A stretch of 64,000 bases of DNA. Origin: Mycobacterium sp. 1164985.4. GTDB lineage: Bacteria > Actinomycetota > Actinomycetes > Mycobacteriales > Mycobacteriaceae. Where the stretch lies: assembly GCF_001668575.1 (NCBI RefSeq), contig NZ_LZMD01000057.1:1-64000 (forward strand), read 5' to 3'. The notes under the pieces were generated by a model. That model worked only from the letters and a program-made list of their open reading frames with translations, made no database searches and had not been told where the DNA came from. Position numbers and translations under genes: made by a program. Positions 46,485 through 55,848 of this stretch are shown here, piece by piece. Each line of letters begins with the position of its first letter. The stretch's first letter is position 1.

Positions 46485-48023
46485 ATGATTCTTCTCGGTG
46501 TGGCCGTCAGCATCGTGGTCGTCGTCGCCGTCGGTTTCTACGTGTCCAAACGCATCGAGGGTGACAGCTCGAATTTCCTTGTCGGCGGCCGCATGTTGCC
46601 CTATTGGCTGATCGGCGGTGCGTTGATGGGTTCGGCCGTCGACACCAACGCCACGCTCGGCAACACCGACCTGGCCTACGAATTCGGCTTCTGGGCCGGT
46701 GCGAGCCTGCCGCTCGGGCTGGCCCTGTGCCTGACCATCACCGGTGTGTTCTTCGCCAAACCGATGAACCGCATGGGGTTGACGTCGTTTCCCGACTACT
46801 ACCGACTCAGATTCGGACGGTCGGTCGAGGTCGGCGCGTCCGCGTTGCTGGCCGTCGGGTTCTGCATGCTGGTGGCGGGCAACCTGGTCGCGGGCGGCTT
46901 CCTGTTCAACTACTTCCTCGGTATGCCGTACTGGCTGGGCGTCGTGCTGATCGCCGGAATCGCGGTGGCTTACACCGGCACCGGCGGGCTGATCGCCGAC
47001 GCATACACCGCGATCATCCAGATGTCGCTGATCCTGATCGGCGCCGTCGGCATGCTGGTGTGGATGGCCTCGACGCACACCTTCGAGATCGCCGAGGGTA
47101 CTGGCCCGTTGGCGCTCGGGCAGTTGTCGGACCCGGGGCAGGGCGCGGTGATCAACTGGGCAACGCTGATCGCTCTCGGCATCGGCGACATCGTCGCGAT
47201 CGACTTCATGCAGCGAGTGTTCGCCGCGAAGTCACCGGCGAGCGCGCGCCGCGCGTGTTTCGTGGCGGCGACGGGTACGGTCGCGATCTGCGTGCCGTTC
47301 GGTCTGGTGGTGCTGGCCGCCAAGGCGTTCCTTCCCGAAGATCTCGACGGCCCAGTGCTTTTCGTGTTGCTCGGTGAGTACGCTCCGACGGTGCTCACCG
47401 TGATCGTGTTGTGCGGTCTCGTCGGCGCGTCGATGAGCACCGCGAACGGGGCGATCCTGGCGATCTCGAACGTCTGCGTGCGCAACCTCGGCGGGATCCG
47501 CCGTGTGTACGTGCCCGGTCAGCGCGATCCACTGTTGCGCGCCACCCGCATCGCGATGGTTCCGATGACGGTGTTCTCGATCGCGCTGGCGATCTACGTC
47601 AAGCAGACGGGGATCCTCCTCACCCTCGCGTTCGACCTGCTGCTCGCGTGCCTGGTGGTCCCGTTCATCCTCGGGCTTGTGTGGCGGCGCGGCACCACCA
47701 CCGCGGCGATGGCCGCGATGGGGGTGGGCCTGGTCGTCCGGCTGGTGCTGTTCGTGCTGACCCCGACGATCTACGGTGTCGACAACACGATCCTGTATGT
47801 CCAGAACGATCTCGTCGCGGCCAGTTTCGACGGCTGGCCGACGTTCATCGCGTTCGCCGCTTCGATCGTCACCTACGTCGCGGTGTCGCTGATGACCCGG
47901 CCCGCGCAGCTGCGCGGTCTGGACATCCAGCTCGCCAAGGACGTCGACGACGCGCTCGACGTCACTGCCGAGGAGATCGAGCACGGCGTTCCGGTGTTGG
48001 CGGGCAACGCCGAAGCGCGGTAG
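46485..48023 (+). CDS. Sodium:solute symporter (SSS family), guanidine-riboswitch controlled
   Basis: 512 residues with about 13 hydrophobic helices. FLVGGRMLPYWLIGGALMGS near residue 34, TGTGGLIADAYTAIIQM near 168 and the helix around GLVGASMSTANGAILAISN near 315 are typical of the SSS (TC 2.A.21) family. It is a sodium-coupled uptake carrier. The guanidine-I riboswitch in its leader and the divergent guanidinase-like gene suggest guanidine or a guanidino compound as substrate; this is inference, since SSS proteins also carry urea, proline, pantothenate and sugars. AAAGGAG lies six bases before the ATG. The short C-terminal tail is acidic and cytoplasmic. Confidence 0.9.
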   Translation: MILLGVAVSIVVVVAVGFYVSKRIEGDSSNFLVGGRMLPYWLIGGALMGSAVDTNATLGNTDLAYEFGFWAGASLPLGLALCLTITGVFFAKPMNRMGLTSFPDYYRLRFGRSVEVGASALLAVGFCMLVAGNLVAGGFLFNYFLGMPYWLGVVLIAGIAVAYTGTGGLIADAYTAIIQMSLILIGAVGMLVWMASTHTFEIAEGTGPLALGQLSDPGQGAVINWATLIALGIGDIVAIDFMQRVFAAKSPASARRACFVAATGTVAICVPFGLVVLAAKAFLPEDLDGPVLFVLLGEYAPTVLTVIVLCGLVGASMSTANGAILAISNVCVRNLGGIRRVYVPGQRDPLLRATRIAMVPMTVFSIALAIYVKQTGILLTLAFDLLLACLVVPFILGLVWRRGTTTAAMAAMGVGLVVRLVLFVLTPTIYGVDNTILYVQNDLVAASFDGWPTFIAFAASIVTYVAVSLMTRPAQLRGLDIQLAKDVDDALDVTAEEIEHGVPVLAGNAEAR

Positions 48024-48031
48024 CCCGCCTT

Positions 48032-48814
48032 TCAGGACGGCGCGACGGTGGACCACGGCACGGTCAGCACCCCGTCGCGCATGCGGCGGCGCGCTGTAGC
48101 CACCGGGAAGCCGTTGTCGCGCAACAGATCCAACATCGCGCGCCACCGCACCCGCGGGCCGAACACACCATGGCCCGCGACGCTGGCCCACGCTCGGTCG
48201 GCTGCGGTCAACAGCGCGTGTACGGGCTGGCCGTCGACGTTGTGGTGGATCAGCGCTTTCGGCAGCCGTTCGGCGAGGTCGGACGGCTGCTCGATCGCGA
48301 ACGGATCGCAGGCCAGCGTCAGGCTCAACGGGCCGTCGGCGTCCAGCAGGATCCAGCAGCATCGCCGTCCGAGCTCATCGCAGGTGCCGTCGACGATGAG
48401 TCCGCCCGGCGCGAGCTGGCGTTGCATCGTCGACCACGCCTCGTGCACCGCGTCGACCGGGTACTGGCGTAACACGTTGAACGCCCGCACCAGCACCGGC
48501 CGCATGCCGGCCAGCTCGAAACCGCCGCGGCCGAATCGGATCGCGTCCGTGCCCGCGGCCTGCGCCGCCTGCACGCGGGCGGGGTCGATCTCCAACCCGA
48601 CGACGCGAATATCGTTGCGCACCACCCGTAATCGCGCCGCAAGCTCCAGCGTCGTCACCGGCAAGGCGCCGTATCCGAGATCGATGACCAGCGGGTCCTC
48701 GGCGGCGGCCAGCGTGGCGCGCACCCGCGGCGCGTGGACGAGCCAACGGTCACTGCGGCGCAACCGGTTGTAGGCGGTGGTGCCCCGGGTCAGCTGACCG
48801 ATGGGCCCGCTCAT
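48032..48814 (-). CDS. Class I SAM-dependent methyltransferase-like protein
   Basis: 260 residues from the ATG at 48814 (a start at 48865 is open but adds an unlikely N-terminus). A Rossmann-type methyltransferase core is suggested by LVIDLGYGALPVTTLELAARL near residue 43 (motif I, with GYG in place of GxGxG) and RVVGLEIDPARVQAA near 70 (acidic motif II residue). APGGLIVDGTCDELG near 135 fits motif post-I/IV. Substrate unknown. It converges on the symporter gene with eight bp between the stops. Confidence 0.75.
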   Translation of the reverse strand: MSGPIGQLTRGTTAYNRLRRSDRWLVHAPRVRATLAAAEDPLVIDLGYGALPVTTLELAARLRVVRNDIRVVGLEIDPARVQAAQAAGTDAIRFGRGGFELAGMRPVLVRAFNVLRQYPVDAVHEAWSTMQRQLAPGGLIVDGTCDELGRRCCWILLDADGPLSLTLACDPFAIEQPSDLAERLPKALIHHNVDGQPVHALLTAADRAWASVAGHGVFGPRVRWRAMLDLLRDNGFPVATARRRMRDGVLTVPWSTVAPS

Positions 48815-48899
48815 GGCCCGAGTGTAGGGCCCGCCGGCCCGCGATCTTCGACCCACGCCGCACATCGGGGGGGATCTGACTGATTACCCCGACGTAAAA

Positions 48900-48939
48900 G
48901 TAGAATATGACTCTCGTCAAGCAATAGTGTTGCTATGAT
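48900..48939 (+). promoter_or_regulatory. Conserved operator-like element and -10 box before the acyl-CoA ligase
   Basis: The 19-mer GTAGAATATGACTCTCGTC (48900-48918) matches at 16 of 19 positions a minus-strand sequence in the mceA/aldehyde dehydrogenase promoter region, and CAATAGT follows in both. AGCAA-N5-TTGCT (48920-48934) is a small inverted repeat, and TGCTATGAT (48931-48939) is an extended -10. The leader before the GTG would be about 160 nt. Confidence 0.6.
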
Positions 48940-49108
48940 CACACCGTCTCTTGGCCGCCTTCGGCAGCAACGGTGCTGCCCGATCACGGGGGATGCTGAT
49001 GTCGGTTCACGGTCCGTCGGGTCCGCGGATTTCGCGACCGACTGTGGCCGCGCTGTGGCATGCTCGCCGGCGACATCACATCCCGCGTGCCCCCGAGAAC
49101 GAGCTGCC

Positions 49109-50674
49109 GTGACGAGCGTATTCAGCGAAGCGACACGGGCGGTCCCCGCCGACCTCCGGAGGCGATACGAAGCCGAGGGATGGTGGACACCCGACACGCT
49201 CGGTTCATCGCTGGCCGAGGCGCTGGATGCGCACCCGGAGTTGCCATTTCGGGTCTACTCGTCGTCGCGCCCCTATGCCGGGACTTTCGGTGACGTGGAG
49301 ACGGTGGCCCGCCGGCTGGCGGGTGGTCTGCGGGCCCGTGGAGTCCAGCCCGGCGACGTCGTGGCGTTCCAGTTGCCGAACTGGATGGAGGCCGCCGCGA
49401 CGTTCTGGGCGGCCACGCTGCTCGGCGCGGTGGTCGTCCCGATCGTGCACTTCTACGGGCGCAAGGAACTCACGCACATCCTGACCACCGCGCGTCCGAA
49501 GGTCTTCGTGACCGCGACAGAGTTCGGTCGGATGACATACGAGCCCGACCTGGCCGCCGACGTCCCGATCGTCGGTGTGGTCGGCCGCGACTTCGACGAC
49601 CTGCTGGCGTCGACACCCATGGCGGGGGTGATCGACACCGATCCCGCGGGCCCTGCGCTGATCGCCTTCACCTCGGGCACCACCCGCGATCCGAAAGGGG
49701 TTGTGCACAGCCATCAGTCGCTCGGGTGCGAGATTCGCCAACTTGCTGCCAACCACCCGCCGAATCCGGCGGGCTCGGTGATGGCGCTGCCCGTCGGCCA
49801 CTTCATCGGCATGCTGGGCGGGCTGCTGTGCCCGGTGCTCGAAGGCGTTCCGGTGCATCTGTCCGACACGTGGGATCCCGGCCTGGTGCTGGACCTCATG
49901 AAGCGCGACGGGATCGGGTTCGGCGGCGGCCCAACCTATTTCATCACCAGCCTGCTCGATCATCCTGGGTTCACGTCGGAACATCTTCGGTACATGCGAT
50001 ATCTGGGCCTCGGCGGCTCGGCGGTGCCGGTGGCGGTGACCCGGCGACTCACCGACCTCGGACTGGTCGTGACGCGCTCCTACGGCAGCACGGAGCACCC
50101 GTCGATCACCGGATCCCGGCCCGACGCGCCGTTGGAGAAGCGCTTGCACACCGACGGCGAAGCGCGCCCGGGCGTGGAGATCCGCATCGCCCCGGACGGC
50201 GAAATCCTCTCTCGCGGACCGGATCTGTGCATCGGCTATCTCGACCCGCAACTATCGGTCGCAGCCTTCGACGCCGACGGCTGGTACCGCACCGGCGATG
50301 TGGGCGTCCTTGATGACGACGGGTACCTCACCATCACCGACCGTAAGGCCGACGTCATCATCCGGGGTGGTGAGAACATCAGCGCGATCGAGGTGGAAGA
50401 GGCGTTGCTTGCCATGCGCGGCGTGGCGGAGGCCGTCGTGGTGGCCGCGCCCGACCGCGCATTCGGCGAGCGCGTCGCCGCGGTGTTGAGGCTGCGGCCC
50501 GGACATCCGATGCCGACCCGTGACGCCGTGCGCGCGCATTTCTCCTCCGCCGGGTTGGCGCGTCAGAAGTGGCCCGAAGAGCTGCACGAGGTCGACGACT
50601 TCCCTCGCACGGCGAGCGGCAAGGTGCAGAAGTACGTGGTGCGGCACAAGGTTCGACAGTTTCACGGATTGTGA
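49109..50674 (+). CDS. Acyl-CoA synthetase (AMP-binding family)
   Basis: 521 residues from the GTG at 49109; upstream in-frame sequence is open but not protein-like. Motifs are FTSGTTRDPKG (near residue 190, ATP P-loop), YGSTEHPS (near 330), DGWYRTGD (near 392) and the C-terminal RTASGKVQK with the catalytic Lys. It activates a carboxylic acid to its CoA thioester; the branch resembles cyclohexanecarboxylate- or steroid-side-chain-type ligases. First gene of a tight five-gene operon with SDR, CoA-transferase, DUF35 and thiolase-like genes. Confidence 0.92.
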   Translation: MTSVFSEATRAVPADLRRRYEAEGWWTPDTLGSSLAEALDAHPELPFRVYSSSRPYAGTFGDVETVARRLAGGLRARGVQPGDVVAFQLPNWMEAAATFWAATLLGAVVVPIVHFYGRKELTHILTTARPKVFVTATEFGRMTYEPDLAADVPIVGVVGRDFDDLLASTPMAGVIDTDPAGPALIAFTSGTTRDPKGVVHSHQSLGCEIRQLAANHPPNPAGSVMALPVGHFIGMLGGLLCPVLEGVPVHLSDTWDPGLVLDLMKRDGIGFGGGPTYFITSLLDHPGFTSEHLRYMRYLGLGGSAVPVAVTRRLTDLGLVVTRSYGSTEHPSITGSRPDAPLEKRLHTDGEARPGVEIRIAPDGEILSRGPDLCIGYLDPQLSVAAFDADGWYRTGDVGVLDDDGYLTITDRKADVIIRGGENISAIEVEEALLAMRGVAEAVVVAAPDRAFGERVAAVLRLRPGHPMPTRDAVRAHFSSAGLARQKWPEELHEVDDFPRTASGKVQKYVVRHKVRQFHGL

Positions 50675-50684
50675 GGAGGCTTCG

Positions 50685-51521
50685 ATGACGGGACGAGTTG
50701 CGGGCAAGGTGGCGTTCGTCACCGGCGCCGCCCGCGGCCAGGGCCGCAGTCACGCGGTCCGGCTGGCCGAAGAAGGGGCCGACATCATCGCGGTCGACAT
50801 CTGCCGGCACATCGATAACACCCCCGAACCGGGATCGTCACCCGACGATCTTGCCGAGACCGCCGACATGATCAAGGCGCTGGACCGTCGGGTGGTCACC
50901 GCCGAGGTCGACGTCTGTGACTTCGACGCGCTGAGATCCGCCGTCGACGGCGGCGTGGAGCAACTCGGCCGGCTCGACATCGTGATCGCGAACGCCGGCA
51001 TCGGCACCCCCGGTGCGATGCTCGACGACATGGACGAGCCGCGCTGGCAGCAGACCATCGACGTCAACCTGACAGGCGTGTGGAAGTCGGTCAAGGCCGG
51101 TGTGCCGCACATCAAGGCGGGCGGCCGGGGCGGGTCGGTGATCCTGACGAGCTCGGTAGGCGGCCTGAAGGCCTACCCGCATGTCGGTCACTACGTCACC
51201 GCCAAACACGGTGTCGTCGGGCTCATGCGGACGTTCGCGGTCGAACTGGGGCAGTTCAACATCCGGGTGAACTCGGTGCACCCCACCCATGTCGGCACGG
51301 AGATGCTGTTGAACGAGTCGACGTTCCGGGCGTTTCGACCCGATCTCGAGAACCCCGGCGCCGACGACATCAAGCCGATCTGCCAGATGTTCCACATGCT
51401 GCCCATCCCGTGGGTGGAGGCGACCGACATCAGCAATGCGGTGCTGTTCCTGGCCTCCGACGAGTCGCGGTACATCACCGGCGTCCCACTTCCCATCGAT
51501 GCCGGCAGCTGCCTGAAGTGA
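50685..51521 (+). CDS. Mycofactocin-coupled-type SDR oxidoreductase
   Basis: 278 residues from the ATG at 50685 behind GAGGAGG. The N-terminus GKVAFVTGAARGQGRSHAVRLAEEGADIIAVDI is the pattern of the mycofactocin-dependent SDR subfamily, including the ~30-residue insertion after the first strand. Catalytic YVTAK is near residue 167. These enzymes hold NAD tightly and pass electrons to mycofactocin. It oxidises or reduces an alcohol/ketone step in the operon's pathway; exact substrate unknown. The start of the CoA-transferase overlaps its stop (GTGA). Confidence 0.9.
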   Translation: MTGRVAGKVAFVTGAARGQGRSHAVRLAEEGADIIAVDICRHIDNTPEPGSSPDDLAETADMIKALDRRVVTAEVDVCDFDALRSAVDGGVEQLGRLDIVIANAGIGTPGAMLDDMDEPRWQQTIDVNLTGVWKSVKAGVPHIKAGGRGGSVILTSSVGGLKAYPHVGHYVTAKHGVVGLMRTFAVELGQFNIRVNSVHPTHVGTEMLLNESTFRAFRPDLENPGADDIKPICQMFHMLPIPWVEATDISNAVLFLASDESRYITGVPLPIDAGSCLK

Positions 51522-52735
51522 TCGATGCCGAGGGCGCGTTCGACGGCGTTCGCGTCGTCGAACTCGCGCAGTGGGTGTTCGTGCCGGTCGCCGGTGCGCT
51601 GCTGGCCGACTGGGGTGCCGACGTGGTGCGGGTGGAACGCCTCGACGGCGACCCCTACCGTGGGCTGGCCACGCAGGGCATCGGAACGGATCGGGGTGGC
51701 GTCAATCTGTCGATGGCGCTGGCCAATCGGGGTAAGCGTTCGATCGCGATGGACCTGCGTAAACCCGAGGGCATCAAGGTGCTCGACGATCTGCTCGCGT
51801 CGGCCGACGTGCTTTTGACCAGCCTGCGTCCCGGTGCGCTGGAACGGTTGGGCCTCGGCGCCGACTCCGTTCGCGAGCGTCACCCTCACCTGGTGTACGC
51901 CCGCGGGCACGGGTTCGGGGTCCGCGGCCCCGACGCCGACCAACCCGGTTACGACAGTTCGGCATTCTGGGCCCGCGGCGGTGTCGGTCACATGCTCACC
52001 CCCGCCGAGCGGGACTACCCGATCAGCCAGCGCGGGGCGATGGGGGATCGCAACGGTGCGATGGCGCTGGGGTTCGGCATCGCGGCCGCGCTGCTGAAAC
52101 GGTCCCGCACCGGGACGGGTTCGGTGGTGGACGTCTCGCTGCTGGCCACCGCCATGTGGATGCTGTCGTCAGATCTGCTGGCGGCCCTCAACGGCGGGGA
52201 GGCACAACCGGTTCGGGGGCGTGGACCGCAGGTGAACCCGTTGACCGCAACGTACCGGACCAAGGACGACAGGCACATCCAGCTGATGTTTTTGCAGGGC
52301 GACCGGTACTGGGGCGACTTTTGCCGCGCGGTCGGCCGGCCCGACCTGGGCGAGGATGCAAGGTTCTCCGACCTCGCGGCTCGGCGCGCGAATGCCGCGG
52401 CGTGCATCGCCGAGCTCGACGCGCTGTTCGCCGAACGGACGCTCGACGAGTGGAAGGCGGTGCTGGCGACGCTGGACGCGCCGTGGTCACCGATCCAGAC
52501 CATTCACGAGGTCGTCGACGATCCTCAGGTCGCCGCGAACTCCTACGTCGGCGACGTGGTCATCGACGACGATGTCGCATATCGGTTGCCCACGGTGCCA
52601 GTGCAATTCGATGAACAGCCGCCGAAGCTGCGCCGTGCGCCCGAGCACGGTGAACACACCGAGGCGGTGCTGCTGGAGCTGGGATACGACTGGGACCGTA
52701 TCACCGGTCTGGCCGAGGCGGGCGTCATCCCGTGA
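51518..52735 (+). CDS. Class III CoA-transferase (CaiB/BaiF family)
   Basis: 405 residues from the GTG at 51518. VVELAQWVFVPVAGALLADWGADVVRVE is the typical N-terminal nucleotide-like fold, KRSIAMDLRKPEG near residue 75 and LRPGALERLGLG near 110 are conserved, and the catalytic Asp is expected in GAMGDRNGAMALG near residue 173. It moves CoA between carboxylic acids or acts as a racemase (AMACR branch). In this operon it may supply CoA to the pathway substrate alongside the ligase, or racemise an alpha-methyl acyl-CoA. It overlaps its neighbours by four bases on both sides. Confidence 0.9.
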   Translation: MIDAEGAFDGVRVVELAQWVFVPVAGALLADWGADVVRVERLDGDPYRGLATQGIGTDRGGVNLSMALANRGKRSIAMDLRKPEGIKVLDDLLASADVLLTSLRPGALERLGLGADSVRERHPHLVYARGHGFGVRGPDADQPGYDSSAFWARGGVGHMLTPAERDYPISQRGAMGDRNGAMALGFGIAAALLKRSRTGTGSVVDVSLLATAMWMLSSDLLAALNGGEAQPVRGRGPQVNPLTATYRTKDDRHIQLMFLQGDRYWGDFCRAVGRPDLGEDARFSDLAARRANAAACIAELDALFAERTLDEWKAVLATLDAPWSPIQTIHEVVDDPQVAANSYVGDVVIDDDVAYRLPTVPVQFDEQPPKLRRAPEHGEHTEAVLLELGYDWDRITGLAEAGVIP

Positions 52736-53145
52736 CCGCGCAGCGTCCGGTGCCGGTGCCCGATGACACCTCTGCTCCGTACTGGGCCGCCGCGGCCCGG
52801 CATGTCCTCACGGTCGCACGGTGCACGGTGTGCGGAGTCCTCGCGCTGCCGCCGGACGTTCTGTGCACGGCGTGCGGCAGCACCGACCCGCGCTTCGAAT
52901 TCACCCCGGTGAGCGGCCGGGGAGTGGTGCGATCGTGGACCGTTGTGCGCCAATCCTTTCTGCCGGGCTTCGAGGTGCCGTTCGTCCTCGTCGACGTCGA
53001 ACTCGAAGAACAGCCCGACCTGCGGCTGATCGGGCGACTGCTCGGTACCGACGGGTCCGAACTGCACATCGGCGCACGGGTGGTGGTGGCGTTCGAGGAC
53101 GTGAACGCGGACATCGCCGTACCCGCGTTCGAGTTGGCACCGTGA
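52732..53145 (+). CDS. DUF35 zinc-ribbon/OB-fold acyl-CoA-associated protein
   Basis: 137 residues. A zinc ribbon with CxxC at residues ~27-30 and ~44-47 is followed by an OB fold (GRGVVRSWTVVRQSF, FVLVDVELEEQPDLRLIGRL, IGARVVVAFED). DUF35 proteins pair with thiolase-like partners; in steroid degradation the ChsH2 DUF35 domain binds the Ltp2 aldolase. The next gene is such a thiolase-like protein and overlaps by four bases, so a complex between the two is inferred. Confidence 0.88.
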   Translation: MTAQRPVPVPDDTSAPYWAAAARHVLTVARCTVCGVLALPPDVLCTACGSTDPRFEFTPVSGRGVVRSWTVVRQSFLPGFEVPFVLVDVELEEQPDLRLIGRLLGTDGSELHIGARVVVAFEDVNADIAVPAFELAP

Positions 53146-54320
53146 GCCGCGACCGCGTCGCGATCGCGGGCTATGCGCACAGCGCAATCGAGCGCCGAGC
53201 GGCGCGTCCGCTCGGGGCGCTCGCGGTCGATACCGCGCGCGCCGCAATCGCCGACGCCGGCCTGACCGTGGACCTGGTCGACGGTTACGTCGGCTCGAGC
53301 ATGTTACCCAGTGCGGGCGGGCATCAACCGGTGGACGGCGTCAGCATCGTTTCGCCGATGTGGTTGGCGCGCAGCCTCGGAGCCACACCGCGGTACGTCG
53401 CGGGCTTCGACGGCATCGGTCAGGTCAGCGGCTCGGTGGGCATGGCGGTCAACGCGCTGAAGAGCGGGGCGGCCGACTACGTCATCGTGCACCGCGCCCT
53501 GCACAACCCGGCGGGCAGTTATCACGGCAGCGCGATGCGCGAGGCTCGCGGTGCGCAGCAGTGGACGGCGCCACAGGGGTTCTTCGGCCCGCTGGCGATG
53601 ATCGCTTTTCCGTACAACGAGTACCTGCAGCGGTTCGGCGCACGCCGCGAGTCGATGGCCGCCGTGGTGACCGAAGCCCGGAAGAACGGCGCGCGGCTGC
53701 GATGGTCCTACTGGCACGGCCGGCCGCTGACGGCGGAGCAGTACCTCGCCGAACCCCCACTCGTGGACCCGGTCTGCCGGCTCGACTGCGACATACCGGT
53801 CGACGGCGTCGCCGCGTTCGTGTTGACGACGGCGGATCGCGCGGCCGACTCGCCGAACCGCCCGGTGTATGTGGCGGGTTTCGCGAACAGTGTCGGCGGC
53901 CTGCGGCGGCTGCCGCTTCATTGGCCGCTCGACGACATCCTCGACGGTGGTTTCGACACAGCCCAACGGCTGTGGCGACAAACGGGATTGACGATCGGGG
54001 ATGTCGACCTGCCCCAGGTGTACGACGGCTTCTCGCCGTTCGTGTGGTTCTGGCTGGAAGTGCTGGGCATCTGTCCGGTCGGGGAGGCACACCGGTTCGT
54101 CGAAAGCGGCGGGATCGACAGCGACCGACCCGGCGCCGTACCCGCGCTGTCGGGCGGCGGTGCGCTGGGCAACGGACGCATGCACGGTGTGCCGCAGATG
54201 CTCGAGTGCTACCTGCAGCTGTCGGGACGCGCGGGCGAGCGGCAGCGTGACGCGTCGATCGGCTTGGCATGCCAGGCCTCTCCGCATTTCGGTGGCGTGG
54301 TGGCGTACTCGTCGCACTAG
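53142..54320 (+). CDS. Thiolase-like lipid-transfer protein, probable retro-aldolase partner
   Basis: 392 residues from the GTG at 53142. The thiolase fold is visible (RVAIAGYAHSAIER, AVDTARAAIADAG, DVDLPQVYDGFSPFVWFWLEVLG, ALSGGGALGNGRMHGVPQML). The classical thiolase Cys pair is not apparent, as in SCP-x/Ltp proteins that cleave hydroxyacyl-CoA by a retro-aldol reaction with a DUF35 partner. It is coupled to the DUF35 gene. Its stop lies one base from the end of the convergent mceF gene. Confidence 0.85.
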   Translation: MSRDRVAIAGYAHSAIERRAARPLGALAVDTARAAIADAGLTVDLVDGYVGSSMLPSAGGHQPVDGVSIVSPMWLARSLGATPRYVAGFDGIGQVSGSVGMAVNALKSGAADYVIVHRALHNPAGSYHGSAMREARGAQQWTAPQGFFGPLAMIAFPYNEYLQRFGARRESMAAVVTEARKNGARLRWSYWHGRPLTAEQYLAEPPLVDPVCRLDCDIPVDGVAAFVLTTADRAADSPNRPVYVAGFANSVGGLRRLPLHWPLDDILDGGFDTAQRLWRQTGLTIGDVDLPQVYDGFSPFVWFWLEVLGICPVGEAHRFVESGGIDSDRPGAVPALSGGGALGNGRMHGVPQMLECYLQLSGRAGERQRDASIGLACQASPHFGGVVAYSSH

Positions 54321-54321
54321 C

Positions 54322-55848
54322 TCACCGGGGTAGCAGGTCCTGCCACGACGACGCCGCACCGGTCGCGCTCAGGTCGGTCTGCTGATAGACCTGCCCATCG
54401 GCGCCGATGTACCGCCCCGTCCTCGGGTCGTACCTGGCCGTCGCCGCGGCGACACCGTGAGGTGCGTCGTCGGGCAGCGCATTCGGTGTGGCCGCCGGTG
54501 GTGGTGGCGGCCCGGGCGGAGGCGCAACGGGGACGGGCGGAGGAAGCGGTGTTCCCTGCACCGGGGCGAATATCCGCTCGTCGGCGTCCACCCGTGAGTC
54601 GGGTGCCACCCCCTGAGCGATCAAGTTGGGGTCGAAGGGGCTGGGCCCCAGCACGTGCTGGCGCATCGCGGTGGGCTCGAAGGGCCGGTCGCTGTTGCAG
54701 ATCTCGACGGTGGGGGCACGTTTGCCCGGGTTCGACATGCACGGATTGTTCCGAACGCCGCGCACCGCGATCGGGGAGTCCTGCGGCAGTTTGCAGTACA
54801 GGTTGTCCGGTGTGTCGATCACGGTCTCGTCATCGGGCGATCGCCATTCCGACGGCGGGAGAAAGCCGACCGTACAGGGGGGCGGGTCGCCGTTCATCAG
54901 CGAGAAGCCGCCGTAGGACAGCCCGAGGGGGTTGTTGAGCTGTGAGAGCGATCCGAAACCCGCGACATACGGCGGCAGCAGCACCAGCAGTTGGCGCAGT
55001 GACGGGTTATAGGTCACGCCCACTTCGCCGACGGTGGTGAGGTTGGCCAACAGCACTGGCAGGGTCGGCTTGACCTGCTCGAGCAGCTGGGTGACCTCCT
55101 CGGCCATGCCGGGTCCGGCGCCCAGCACCGTGCGGAATTCCGCGTCGTTGTCGACCATCTGCCCCGTGACGGCGGCGAGGCTGTGCGTCCAGACCCGTAG
55201 CGCGTCGGTGCTTTTCGCCTGCGCCTCGATGAACGGTTCGCTGTCATCGATCAGTGTTCGGGTGCGTTCCGCGGTGGCATTGCTTTCGGCGGCGATCCGG
55301 GAGCCGGAGTCCATCAGCGAGCCGAGGTCGTAGCCGGCGTCGTCGAAGGCCCGATACGACTCGTCGAGCAACTCGGTCAACGCCTGTTTCGGCACGCTCT
55401 TCACCAGCGCGCTCAACTCGTCGAGCACGGGCCCCACCCGCAGCGGAATCGTGGTGTCGGACTTCGCGATCACTGAGCCGTCGCGAAGAAAGGGCGGCCC
55501 GTCTGAGCGGGGTTCGAGGTCGACGTACTGCTCGCCGACGGCCGACACGCTCCGGACGTTCGCCTGCACATCGGCGGGGATCTTGGGCGAAGACTGCAGC
55601 GACAGCGTCGCGGTGGCCCCGTTCACGGTGGGCGAGACATTGGTGACCTTGCCGATTTGTACGCCGCGATAGGTTACGTTGCCGAACCGGTACAGCCCAC
55701 CGGTGCCCGGCAGGTCCACGGTGACGGTGATGTGGCCGATACCGAACCACGTCGGCACCCGCAGGTAGCCGAAAACCATTGCAGTCATGGCGACCACCGA
55801 CGCGATCGTGAAGACGATCAGCTGTGTTCGCACGGCCCTGGTCAGCAT
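54322..55848 (-). CDS. mceF: MCE family protein MceF
   Basis: 508 residues. One N-terminal membrane helix (LIVFTIASVVAMTAMVFGYL) is followed by the MCE domain (residues ~38-120; GGLYRFGNVTYRGVQIGKV, YVDLEPRS), a long helical region and a Pro-rich C-terminal tail ending RYIGADGQVYQQTDL, which is typical of MceF proteins. It forms part of the hexameric Mce tube that carries hydrophobic substrates across the envelope. Last of six genes; starts within the mceE stop (TGATG). Confidence 0.93.
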   Translation of the reverse strand: MLTRAVRTQLIVFTIASVVAMTAMVFGYLRVPTWFGIGHITVTVDLPGTGGLYRFGNVTYRGVQIGKVTNVSPTVNGATATLSLQSSPKIPADVQANVRSVSAVGEQYVDLEPRSDGPPFLRDGSVIAKSDTTIPLRVGPVLDELSALVKSVPKQALTELLDESYRAFDDAGYDLGSLMDSGSRIAAESNATAERTRTLIDDSEPFIEAQAKSTDALRVWTHSLAAVTGQMVDNDAEFRTVLGAGPGMAEEVTQLLEQVKPTLPVLLANLTTVGEVGVTYNPSLRQLLVLLPPYVAGFGSLSQLNNPLGLSYGGFSLMNGDPPPCTVGFLPPSEWRSPDDETVIDTPDNLYCKLPQDSPIAVRGVRNNPCMSNPGKRAPTVEICNSDRPFEPTAMRQHVLGPSPFDPNLIAQGVAPDSRVDADERIFAPVQGTPLPPPVPVAPPPGPPPPPAATPNALPDDAPHGVAAATARYDPRTGRYIGADGQVYQQTDLSATGAASSWQDLLPR

